This document shows, one piece after another, positions 1 through 7,897 of a DNA stretch of 64,000 bases. The position numbers and the translations under genes were made by a program. Each line of letters begins with the position of its first letter. The first letter of the stretch is position 1. A model generated the notes under the pieces. The model did no database searches. It saw nothing but the letters and a program-made list of their open reading frames with translations, and was not told the DNA's origin. The stretch is from Candidatus Villigracilis proximus (lineage in GTDB: Bacteria > Chloroflexota > Anaerolineae > Anaerolineales > Villigracilaceae): NCBI GenBank assembly GCA_016715195.1, contig JADKBB010000007.1:1-64000 (forward strand), read 5' to 3'.

Positions 1-1
1 A

Positions 2-328
2 AAATCTGGCTCTATCGCGGTTGATATATATAAAGGGAAGGTGGAAGGCGGTGATGGTTGAAAGTACTTTTAATCTTGTCCGGAAAAGAATTAGGATCCA
101 CATTCAGGCGAAGTATTTACTCAAATACGCGGCGGTGAATTTTCCTATCAAGCCCATAATGGATACATAGAGCTTGATAGAACAAATCAAAATATCGCAC
201 AATCTGCTTTTGAAGAAGCCTATCATTTGCTTCCTTTGTCAAATACAGTCCCTGTTCGACATCTTCGCGGCCCCTCTTACATTTACGCAATCTTGATGGA
301 TGACCGAATTCGTCTCAACGATTGGTGA
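2..328 (+). pseudogene. Decayed 3' part of an unknown gene
   Basis: Protein-like reading sense runs through this stretch but switches frame: frame 2 from position 2 to about 55, frame 1 to about 100, then frame 2 again to a TGA at 326-328. The last open piece is about 78 codons, has no start codon of its own, and ends in an acidic and aromatic tail (LMDDRIRLNDW). I do not recognise the family. The 5' end lies outside the window. Two frame changes in 330 bases suggest a relic, although errors in the consensus are frequent in this window and could contribute. Confidence 0.4.
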
Positions 329-387
329 TAAATATTTGTACTTCAATAAGGCAATAGCAATTATTCTATTAATTCAAAAGGAACACC

Positions 388-1423
388 ATGTCAGGCACAA
401 ACCTCGATCAAATGCTCGATAAAAGTATTGCTGCGTATAAAGTTGATGATATGACAACGGCTTCAAAGCTGCTTGCCCAGGTGATCAAACAAGACCCAAA
501 CAACGAAAGGGCATGGCTCTGGCTTTCAGGGATCGTCACCACGGATGCCAGAACGGCTTTTTTGTGTAAAACGTTTACTTGCAATAAATCCTGAAAATGA
601 AATTGCAAAACACGGGCTGACGCTTACCCGCTAATTTGAGCCTATTCAACCTTCACTGGAAAAGAGCAAAAGAGGCAACGTTGAAACCTGTACCTTTCCC
701 GGCTGCGATCAACCAGTTACACGGGCTGGCTTTAAGTTTTGCTACAAACACTGGCAGGCTGTTAACGCTCCCATTGAGCCCAATGCTACATTATCCGCCA
801 CGGCGATTGGAGAAAAGCTGGGCTTAAATAATCGCAGAACAAACCTGGTCTTTTCAGAGCTTGGTTGGATCACAAGAGATAGAAAAGGCTGGATCTCACC
901 CCGCAAGGAAAAGCATTTAGGCGCAGCAAACAAGGCTTATCATCAAACCGGGGTTCCGTATGTTCTTTGGCCTGAGACGATCTTGAATAACAAAGCCTGA
1001 TCCACTATAAAAAGTCTGTTGGGTGAAGTGGATGAGATGCCTGCAAAGGCTGAAAAAACGGGTAGTCATTTTCGCGAAAAATTCACCCCTACACATCGTG
1101 CAACAGACGGCCATTGGGTCCGCTCAAAAGCAGAGATGCTGATTGATAACTGGCTTTACATGTCTGGTGTCGTTCATGGTTACGAACGTCAACTGCCTGT
1201 TGAAGAGGAATTGTATTGTGATTTTTATATTCCCGAAGGGAAGGTGTATATAGAGTATTGAGGACTGGAAAAAGACCCCAAGTATGCCGCCCGTAAAAAG
1301 GAAAAGGTAAATATCTATCAAAAATACGGGTTCAACTTAATCGAGCTTACCGATGAACATATTAAAAATCTGGATGATTATCTGCCCAAGGTTTTGTTAA
1401 AGCACAATATCGTTGTGAGTTGA
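388..1423 (+). pseudogene. Broken TPR / zinc-finger / PD-(D/E)XK nuclease gene
   Basis: An ATG at 388 behind an AAGGA box opens a TPR-like module (QDPNNERAWLWLSG). One extra base near 549 shifts it. After that a single frame runs to a TGA at 1421-1423, interrupted by TAA at 632, TGA at 998 and TGA at 1259. Read through, this frame encodes the end of the TPR, a C-x4-C...C-x2-H zinc-finger-like segment (CTFPGC...FCYKH, about 680-750), a short basic winged-helix-like stretch, and a nuclease-like domain with RSKAEML, CDFYIP and VYIEY-stop-G, where the family usually has IEYWG. All three stops can arise from Trp, Gln or Arg codons by G:C to A:T transition. I read it as a decaying gene whose function (DNA cleavage or repair) is inferred from domains only. 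Confidence 0.6.
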
Positions 1424-1511
1424 TCTGTTGAGCAGGTCTGTTTATGCGGATGATAAAATTGTCAGGCCAAAAGGCTACACCCCAATTCTATGAAACATAA
1501 AGGAAAAAACC

Positions 1512-2024
1512 ATGACAGAAACAAATGTCCTACCCTGGATCGAAGTCAACGAAATGATGGACGAGGAATATCGTCAACAGGTGGTAGCGGATGCGCTGGG
1601 GTATTATCCCAAGGCCTCGCCGGAATTGAATAAGTTTGCATTGGCCGTTTTCAAGAATACGATCCACGTCAACGGTTTTCGCTCGTTCCAGAGCATTCCA
1701 CTGCACATGGTGAAAATGCAGGTGGTTAAAGAATTCAAGGTCAACACTCTGCTGGCTGAAGCGGTCATCTGTTTATGGGCGGAGAAACAGCATGAGATCA
1801 TCGAAACCCTTGCCAATGCCGCACGCGAAGCGAATATTCCCGTCCCTGCAAAATGGGGCTGGGAGGAAGGGCGTTACGGCTTTGTGCAGAGCGAAGATCC
1901 GCAGGAGATTGAAAAGCTGGCGTCTGCCCTGTCCGCAGAAAAGACAAAGCCTGAAGCCGATCATTATATTTTGGCTGGCTTATGGTTAAGCCACAGTCTT
2001 TTTGTAGAAAAAACGCAGGAGTAA
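1512..2024 (+). CDS. Hypothetical protein, 170 aa
   Basis: A clean 170-residue ORF starts at ATG 1512 after an AAAGGAAAAAA-type binding site and ends at 2024. The protein is soluble and mostly helical in appearance. It has an acidic N-terminus (EVNEMMDEEYRQQ), a central Leu/Ala-rich part with LAEAVICLWAEKQHE, and a Trp/Gly pair (KWGWEEGRYG) near residue 115. No signal peptide, membrane segment or catalytic motif is visible. I do not recognise the family. It stands alone between a pseudogene and a repeat-rich spacer. Confidence 0.65.
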   Translation: MTETNVLPWIEVNEMMDEEYRQQVVADALGYYPKASPELNKFALAVFKNTIHVNGFRSFQSIPLHMVKMQVVKEFKVNTLLAEAVICLWAEKQHEIIETLANAAREANIPVPAKWGWEEGRYGFVQSEDPQEIEKLASALSAEKTKPEADHYILAGLWLSHSLFVEKTQE

Positions 2025-2479
2025 TATCCGCCCATATCCGCCATGATTTTGTCAGACGGGATTAAGAGACTGTTTAATAACTTAATCCAAGCTGCGATCT
2101 TGAATTGCAGCCACTCCATGAAAACCCTTTGGCCGCGAACATTTGCACCGAGCGCCAATGCGGTGTTGCACGAATTTCCGCGAAACTGAGAAAAAAATCC
2201 GTGCCAATTCGCGAAATTCGTGGCAAAGATTTTGGGATTTTGGGTAAAGACACTAAGTCACGAAGTTTTTTCCTTAGAGACTGTTTCTTAAGTACACGGA
2301 CGCGGAGCGCACTGACGCTTCGCGCACGGAAAAGAACGGATTTTTTTAGGATTTATCCGTGATTGCCCGTGCAATCCGTCAAATCCGTGTACAAAAAAGA
2401 ACTTAAGAAACGCTCTCTTAGAGTCTTAGAATCTTAGAGTCCTTGTGGTCAAAAAACCAGACGTATTCTATACCGCCGC
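2025..2479 (+). repeat. Gene-free spacer with palindromic, MITE-like repeat
   Basis: This 455-bp spacer holds no credible gene. Near 2061-2090 a small inverted repeat frames AGAGACTGTTTAATAA. From 2274 to 2420 two arms face each other: TTAGAGACTGTTTCTTAAGT on the left and the reverse complement TAAGAGAGCGTTTCTTAAGT on the right, each followed inward by ACACGGA. In between and around lie degenerate phrases such as 'aattcgtggca', 'gacactaagtcacgaag' and 'ccttgtggtcaaaaaa', some of which recur in other spacers of this window. No transposase is encoded, so a non-autonomous element is the simplest reading. Confidence 0.5.
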
Positions 2480-2956
2480 CTAACTTGATTTCTCGCCCAG
2501 GTCTATTTTTCTCGCAACATAATTTTCATAATCAGGCACAAGGCGGTCGTAGGCGCTGTCCATCAATGGCGATGAGATCATAAAATCTGCTGAGGCGCGA
2601 TTGTTGGCAATGGGAATATTCCACACCACCGCCATGCGCAGCAATGCTTTGACATCCGGGTCGTGCGGCTGCGGTTCCAACGGATCCCAGAAAAAAATGA
2701 GGAAATCAATTTTCCCCTCCACGATCTTCGCGCCGATCTGCTGGTCGCCGCCGAGCGGACCGCTTTTGAGTTTGACAACTTTAAAACCAAGCTGCTGTTC
2801 CAGAATTCTGCCCGTTGTGCCCGTTGCAAAAATTTGATGATGTGCCAACAGATCACGGTTGAATTTCGCCCACTCAAGCAGGTCACGTTTTTTATTATCA
2901 TGCGCCACGAGCGCTATTTTTTTGTCATGTTCCATTGGGATCTTTTTATGAGCCAT
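2480..2956 (-). CDS. mgsA: Methylglyoxal synthase
   Basis: MgsA converts dihydroxyacetone phosphate to methylglyoxal and phosphate, a bypass of lower glycolysis that relieves sugar-phosphate stress in the cytosol. The 158-residue protein has the family landmarks: IALVAHDNKK at the start, ATGTTG, GPLGGDQQIGA with the catalytic Asp region, FFWDPLEPQPHDPDV, and NIPIANNRASADF near the C-terminus. Length matches the family (about 150). The start at 2956 gives a short extra leader; an internal ATG seven codons in (MEHDKK) is an alternative. It lies 14 bases downstream of the oxidoreductase on the same strand, so the two are probably cotranscribed. Confidence 0.93.
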   Translation of the reverse strand: MAHKKIPMEHDKKIALVAHDNKKRDLLEWAKFNRDLLAHHQIFATGTTGRILEQQLGFKVVKLKSGPLGGDQQIGAKIVEGKIDFLIFFWDPLEPQPHDPDVKALLRMAVVWNIPIANNRASADFMISSPLMDSAYDRLVPDYENYVARKIDLGEKSS

Positions 2957-2970
2957 GAAGTTGCTCCTTT

Positions 2971-4140
2971 TTATTTCCAGATATGCCCGTATTCAAACTC
3001 GCCTTTGAGCGGTTGACCCTCGGCAAAACGTTCGAGCCTGAACGAACTGATATCCACAGTTTTGGATTTTCCATCGAGAATTAATTCGGACATGCTCGCG
3101 CCGACAGCCGGGGAGATCTTGAAGCCTGTGCCGCTTAATCCGCAGGCGACGTAGAAACCAGCGGGTCCTGCCGCGCCGAGAATGGGTCGCTGATCCTGTG
3201 AGAGGCCATCCCTCCCGACATGGATCGAGTGCAGTCCGCTCTCTTCTATTTTGGGCATGCGCTTGACCATGTTATCGATCAAGTTATTGAGAAAATTTTT
3301 CGTCGGCGTTTGGTCTTCGGCATCGGGCGGCTCATTGCGCATCGACTCATCTTCACCCGCAGCGAGGATCAACGCGCCGCCTTCAGGACGGAAATAACAA
3401 TTGACCGTGTCATCGATCACAGCAGGGAAGTTCCCCAGCGTGGGCGGACGATGCAGAAAAGCCACATCATGCGTCCAGGTTTCGAGCGGAATATTTACAT
3501 CGGCCATCTTCGCAACTTCGGCAGCCCAGGTTCCGGCGGCGTTGATGATGATCGGCGCGGAGAAGTCACCCTGATTGGTGGTGACACCGGTCACACGTCC
3601 GCTGGCGATGTGGATGGATATGACTTCACAATTCTGCATCAGCGTGGCACCATTTCGTTTCGCAGAATCAAGCATCGAGTTTGTAGTCAGAGTCGCATCT
3701 GCGTAGCCAGAGTCAGGCTCGTAGGCGGCAAAGTCAAATTGATCGGTTAAAAAATCGGGGGCGAGTTTCTTCACATCCGCCGCAGAAATGATGGACGTGT
3801 TGATGCCAAGGCGCTGTTGATTGCTCACGTTGCCGCGCAGTCTGTCTTCATGTTCGCGTTTTGCGATCTGCAAAAAACCGGTTTGCTTAAAGCCGCACTC
3901 GCCGCCCACCCGTTCGCGCCAGTTGATAAAATATTTGCTAAAGCTGACGAACGCCAGTTCAGACTCGGCCTTGAGATCGTAATGCATCCGCACCAGTCCG
4001 CTGGAGTGACCGGTTGCGCCGGACGCGACCGTTTTGCGTTCGAGGATCAGCGGCTTCAGTCCGCGCTCGGCAAGATGAAAGGCAATGCTGACGCCGATCA
4101 CGCCCGCGCCGATAATAATGGCATCGTGAGATTGAGTCAT
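2971..4140 (-). CDS. FAD-dependent oxidoreductase, DAO / sarcosine oxidase type
   Basis: A 389-residue flavoprotein of the DAO superfamily (glycine oxidase, sarcosine oxidase beta-like), which oxidises amines or amino acids using FAD. The dinucleotide-binding motif GAGVIGVSIA lies near residue 12, followed by ERKTVASGATGHSSG, which resembles the second FAD contact. The C-terminal GLSGTGFKISPAVG is the usual closing FAD contact. No signal peptide or membrane helix is present. The substrate cannot be told from sequence. It is the first gene of a reverse-strand pair with mgsA. Confidence 0.85.
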   Translation of the reverse strand: MTQSHDAIIIGAGVIGVSIAFHLAERGLKPLILERKTVASGATGHSSGLVRMHYDLKAESELAFVSFSKYFINWRERVGGECGFKQTGFLQIAKREHEDRLRGNVSNQQRLGINTSIISAADVKKLAPDFLTDQFDFAAYEPDSGYADATLTTNSMLDSAKRNGATLMQNCEVISIHIASGRVTGVTTNQGDFSAPIIINAAGTWAAEVAKMADVNIPLETWTHDVAFLHRPPTLGNFPAVIDDTVNCYFRPEGGALILAAGEDESMRNEPPDAEDQTPTKNFLNNLIDNMVKRMPKIEESGLHSIHVGRDGLSQDQRPILGAAGPAGFYVACGLSGTGFKISPAVGASMSELILDGKSKTVDISSFRLERFAEGQPLKGEFEYGHIWK

Positions 4141-4596
4141 GATGTTTCCTTTTTGTTTGGATTGCGGAATTTACTCCGCCGGTTCTCAAAAGTATTTTAC
4201 CGCTGATCTCTTTTTCTCTCTTTCAAAAAATATGGCAGGAGGGTATAAAGGGAATATAAAACAAAAAGTCTCTCCTGTTTTTGGCGGGATGACGATATAT
4301 TCAAAAGAAAATCTGCCGCGAATTTCGCTGATTTTTAGAAAGTGTCTGAAAAGTCATTTTTCTTTACCACGAAGACACTAAGTCACGGAGACACCAAGAG
4401 AGAAAAAACTTTGTGACTTCCCTGGCACCGCCCGCCAGGGCAGGTGTGAGTCTTTGAGACTTTGTGGTTAAGTTTTCAGACACTCTCTTGCGGATTCTTA
4501 CGGATTGTAAAATAAAAATTCGCGTGAATTCGAGAAATTCGTGGCTACGGTTTTGGCTTTTCTGTAAAAAAAATAAAGCCATAAAAAGGAAAATCC
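4141..4596 (+). repeat. Gene-free spacer with second palindromic element
   Basis: This 456-bp spacer has no credible gene. AGTGTCTGAAAA at 4341-4352 is the exact reverse complement of TTTTCAGACACT at 4473-4484. Inside, 'accacgaagacactaagtcac' is imperfectly matched by 'gactttgtggttaag', so the 140-base element can fold into a long imperfect hairpin. The left end (TTAGAAAGTGTCTGAAAAGT) resembles the left end of the element at 2274 (TTAGAGACTGTTTCTTAAGT). A 'gaattcgagaaattcgtgg' phrase follows near 4525. Confidence 0.5.
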
Positions 4597-4935
4597 ATGC
4601 CCAAAAATGAAAGCAATACCGTCTGGTCTTCAGAGCAGGGAGATGTGCGCAAGCAAACGCAAACTTCTGCCAACGTTAAATCACTGCCGCCGCAACAGCA
4701 GACCATTTACCTGCATCGCGATTCCAGCGGACGCGGCGGCAAGGCCGTGACCTTGGTCAAAAAACTTGTCCTGTCTGAAGATGATCTGAAAGCATTGGCG
4801 AAAAAATTAAAACAGGAATGCGGCACAGGTGGAACGGTCAAGGATGGCATCATCGAAATTCAAGGCGAACAGCGCGAAAAGATCGCCGGCGTTTTGCAGA
4901 AGCTGGGATATAAAGTGAAGATCGCTGGCGGATAG
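4597..4935 (+). CDS. SUI1 / eIF1-like translation factor (YciH family)
   Basis: A 112-residue protein with the SUI1 fold: TIYLHRDSSGRGGKAVTLVKKL, then LKQECGTGGTVKDGIIEIQGE and a closing KIAGVLQKLGYKVKIAGG. Members bind the small ribosomal subunit. In archaea and eukaryotes (aIF1/eIF1) they police start-codon choice, while the bacterial YciH role is less settled. The first 35 residues are polar and probably disordered. ATG 4597 follows AAAGGAAA. The gene precedes a HypA-like gene by 43 bases, a pairing for which I see no functional reason. Confidence 0.9.
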   Translation: MPKNESNTVWSSEQGDVRKQTQTSANVKSLPPQQQTIYLHRDSSGRGGKAVTLVKKLVLSEDDLKALAKKLKQECGTGGTVKDGIIEIQGEQREKIAGVLQKLGYKVKIAGG

Positions 4936-4978
4936 CCATTGCGTCTCAAATTTTTTTACGGCTATAATCATATTCCCC

Positions 4979-5299
4979 ATGCAAAAAAATCCACGTTTAT
5001 CTTCCATGATCGATCATCTGCTTCGACAATCGAAACGCTATAAGTCAGTGCATCTTGCGGCTGGCACGCTCATCTCATTTGACGATCAGCAGATCCACGC
5101 GCAATGGAATGAATCACCCCTTGCGCAAACCACATTAACGATTCGCCGCGTGCCTGCCCAACAGCAATGCATGGTCTGTTTTGAAAAATATCAACCCGCC
5201 CGCGTTGAAGTCTCATGTCCGCAGTGTGGAAGTGTCGGCGCAAAGATCATCGCGGGGGAGGAGTTTTATTTTGAATCAATTGAGGAAGAAAATGCATAA
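4979..5299 (+). CDS. HypA-like zinc protein lacking the usual N-terminal nickel motif
   Basis: The 106-residue protein aligns by eye with HypA, the nickel metallochaperone of [NiFe]-hydrogenase and urease maturation. It has two CxxC knuckles (CMVCFEK at about 62 and CPQCGS at about 76) separated by a short spacer, and the terminal GEEFYFESIEEE typical of the family. HypA proteins normally begin Met-His-Glu, and this His binds Ni. Here the N-terminus is MQKNPRLSSMIDHLL and has no MHE. No hydrogenase or urease gene lies nearby. It may therefore be a diverged zinc protein. It overlaps the next gene by 8 bases. Confidence 0.65.
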   Translation: MQKNPRLSSMIDHLLRQSKRYKSVHLAAGTLISFDDQQIHAQWNESPLAQTTLTIRRVPAQQQCMVCFEKYQPARVEVSCPQCGSVGAKIIAGEEFYFESIEEENA

Positions 5300-6363
5300 A
5301 CGACTTTTTCTTTGGATCGGACTTTTGCTTACGATCCTCGCTTGTAATATGGGCTCATCCGCGCCCACCCCGACCTCGAACCTGCTCGCCACACTGGCGG
5401 CTTCCACGCCGCTGTCAGGGAATCCCGCCGCCACAGCCGGTGTCGTTGTGACGCCCATGTTCAATGCGGCCACACCTGTTCCCACCGCTTTATTTTTATC
5501 CACCGTATCTGTCCCGACATCCTCTTCCACCATTCAGCCCAGAGGAAAGATCGTTTTTACCTGTCAGATATTTAAAGTGCAGGCCAGCAATCAGATCTGT
5601 ATCATCAATGCAGATGGCACAGGTTTCCGCCGCCTGACCACAGACAGCAACGTCCAGCATTACTATCCGTCATTATCTCCCGATGGATACAGTGTGGTAT
5701 ACGCGGCCTTTCGCGAATCAAACGTTTACGAGATCTATGAAATGAACATCGCCTCAGGCAATGTCAAACAGTTGACCAACAAACTTGGCATCCTGAACGC
5801 GCCGGAAATTTCACCCGATGGAGAAACATATTGTTTTCAAACATTCCACCGGCGCCTCAAACAAGAACGCGATCTGGATCATGGATCGGAATGGAGAAAA
5901 CGCGGGCAACATTCCCAGAGCCTTTGGCTGGGACCCCACCTGGTCGCCCGATGGGAAATACATTCTGTTTGCGTCTGATATGGATGGAACGATCCAGTTG
6001 TACACCATCCGCGTCAATGGCAAGGAGCTAAAAAAGATCAGCAATCTGCCTGCCATCCGCGGACGAAGCGACTGGTCGCCTGACGGACAATTCATCGTCA
6101 CCTACTCCGGTGAGCCGTGGAACCGCGAAGTGTATATTATGAATTTTGATGGCTCAGGCGCACGTATACTTTCACCAACCGGCGGAAATTCACAAGGCCC
6201 GTCCATTTCACCGGATAGTCAGTGGGTGGCTTTCACCGCCTACTTCGATCACCCCGGCGATGACCACGGCTGTGAAATTTACATCATGCGTGTCGACGGC
6301 ACAGACCTGCGCCGCTTAACCAGTAATGATTATTGTGATTACCAGCCTCGCTGGGGACAATAA
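5292..6363 (+). CDS. TolB-like beta-propeller lipoprotein (frameshifted in this sequence)
   Basis: ATG 5292 begins a lipoprotein signal (MHKRLFLWIGLLLTILAC; Cys18 lipobox), followed by a long Thr/Pro/Ala-rich linker to about residue 80. Several PD40/TolB-type propeller repeats follow, marked by 'INADGTGFRRLT', 'LSPDG', 'MNIASGNVKQLT', 'WSPDGKYILFASD' and 'MRVDGTDLRRLT'. A single frame change near 5830-5840 (frame of 5292 to frame of 5818) splits it; joined length is about 356 residues. Family members sit on the outer face of the membrane and bind proteins or polymers. The target here is unknown. The start overlaps the upstream stop, suggesting coupling. Confidence 0.75.
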
Positions 6364-6634
6364 CTAGTTCCTTGTGGTCAAAAAAGTGTAACAGTTGGGA
6401 CCCGGGGGGGGGCGTAGAATCCCCAAATCCCGAAGGGATGATATGACACCCCATCAGGGTTGGACGAATCTTTGCGTTGATTTTAGAGTCGTTTCACTTG
6501 TTTCGGCAGGCTCAACACACCGCCTTCGGAGTTATGATGCGTAAGGTGAGTTATTAAATGGTCTCTGAGCGTACCCATATGAAAAGACTATTTACTTACC
6601 TCATTTTTCACATGGCATAAACAGGAGTATTTGA

Positions 6635-7459
6635 ATGGACATTAAAGGTAAAGTAGTGATTGTCACCGGCGCTTCTTCTGGAATTGGCGAAGCTGCCGCC
6701 CGTGAATTCGGACGCGAAGGCGCAACCGTTGTTCTCGCTGCCCGCCGTGTTGATAAATTACAGGCCCTCGCACAGGAAGTCAACGCGATGAACACCGGCG
6801 CGCAGACTCTGGTCATGCAGGCCGACTTGTCGAAACTTGAAGATATTCAATCCATGATCGCACAAACGCTCGAAAGATTTGGGCGCATCGATGTGCTGGT
6901 CAACAACGCCGGCTTTGGCCGCCTGGACTGGCTCGAGAATCTTGACCCGATTAAAGATATTCAAGCGCAAATGGATGTGAATATAATGGGCGTCATCCAA
7001 ACCACGCGCCAGGTTTTGCCGATCATGATGAAACAGCGCGCCGGCAGCATTATCAACATGTGTTCCATGGCCGGGTTGGTGGGTACGCCCACCTATTCCA
7101 TTTATGCCGCCACCAAACACGCCGTGCATGGATTCTCCGAAGCCCTGCGGCGCGAGGTCAAACCGTGGGGCATCGATGTCTCTCTGATTTACCCCGGCGG
7201 CGTAGTGACCGAATTCACCCAGCACGCGGGCATCAAACGCAAGACCAACGCCAAAACACCAAAGTTCATGCTGTTAACCGCCGAACAGGTTGGAGCGGCG
7301 GTGGTGCGGCTGGTGCGTCATCCGCGCCGCATGTTGGTCATCCCCTGGCTGTGGAATGTGACCGTCCTCATGAATAAATTATTTCCCGGCCTGGTGGATT
7401 ACACCACCATCAAACGCTTTACCATTCCCGAGCGTGCAGAAGAATTGAATATCAAATAA
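6635..7459 (+). CDS. Short-chain dehydrogenase/reductase (SDR)
   Basis: A classical SDR of 274 residues. It has the NAD(P)-binding TGASSGIGEAA near residue 12, the NNAG motif (VLVNNAGFG) near 90, and the catalytic Ser-Tyr-Lys set: Ser in INMCSMAGLVG, then YSIYAATKHA. AARR after the second strand (position about 37) suggests NADP preference. The C-terminal extension with a hydrophobic patch (IPWLWNVTVLMNKLFPG) is common in SDRs with lipid-like substrates. The substrate cannot be assigned. ATG 6635 follows AGGAG at a good distance. Confidence 0.88.
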   Translation: MDIKGKVVIVTGASSGIGEAAAREFGREGATVVLAARRVDKLQALAQEVNAMNTGAQTLVMQADLSKLEDIQSMIAQTLERFGRIDVLVNNAGFGRLDWLENLDPIKDIQAQMDVNIMGVIQTTRQVLPIMMKQRAGSIINMCSMAGLVGTPTYSIYAATKHAVHGFSEALRREVKPWGIDVSLIYPGGVVTEFTQHAGIKRKTNAKTPKFMLLTAEQVGAAVVRLVRHPRRMLVIPWLWNVTVLMNKLFPGLVDYTTIKRFTIPERAEELNIK

Positions 7460-7515
7460 AATGTAACACACAGGAAATATAAAAATTCCTGAAATCAAAT
7501 CATGGAGAAAAAATA

Positions 7516-7860
7516 ATGGGTTTCTTTTCTAGTTTGTTTGGGCCGTCTGCGCCCGTGATCAGCGCAACTGAATTAAGTGAAAAACTAAAATTTGGCAAAC
7601 ACCCGATGGTGATCGATGTGCGTCAGCCTGAGGAATTTCGTCAGGGTCACATCGCCGGAGCGAAGTTAATTCCGCTGGGTGAGATTCATAAACGCATGGG
7701 CGAATTGCCAAAAGGGCGGGAGATCATTTGCGTCTGCGCTTCGGGCAGCCGCAGTAGTTCCGCCGCAAAGACTCTGCTCAAAGAAGGCTACACCGTATTT
7801 GATATGCAGGGCGGTATGCACGCATGGCGTCACGCAAAGTTGCCAATGCAAAAAGGTTAA
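7516..7860 (+). CDS. Rhodanese-domain protein
   Basis: A single rhodanese domain in 114 residues. It shows VIDVRQPEEFRQGHIAGA, the usual CH2A-like motif, and the active-site loop CASGSRS with a catalytic Cys at about residue 75, ending in MQGGMHAWRHAKLP. Such small rhodaneses carry persulfide sulfur for sulfur transfer or cyanide detoxification. No signal peptide is seen, so it is cytosolic. It follows the SDR gene by 56 bases and ends just before a strong shared terminator. Confidence 0.9.
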   Translation: MGFFSSLFGPSAPVISATELSEKLKFGKHPMVIDVRQPEEFRQGHIAGAKLIPLGEIHKRMGELPKGREIICVCASGSRSSSAAKTLLKEGYTVFDMQGGMHAWRHAKLPMQKG

Positions 7861-7862
7861 AC

Positions 7863-7897
7863 AAAAAATGGCGCAACCCGGGTTGCGCCATTTTTAT
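7863..7897. terminator. Bidirectional rho-independent terminator
   Basis: A perfect 24-base palindrome (ATGGCGCAACCC / GGGTTGCGCCAT) at 7868-7891 is flanked by AAAAAA on the left and TTTTTATTT on the right. It lies between convergent rhodanese and recJ genes and can serve both. Confidence 0.9.

Noticed and set aside
998..1261. TGA recoded as tryptophan across the genome
   Set aside because: Many intact genes in the window end in TGA followed by unrelated sequence (for example kdpF, kdpC's upstream ORF, the hydrolase at 34580), so TGA is a normal stop.
3220..4206. Long forward ORFs opposite the FAD oxidoreductase
   Set aside because: Antisense shadows of a well-supported gene, with no ribosome site or conserved motif.
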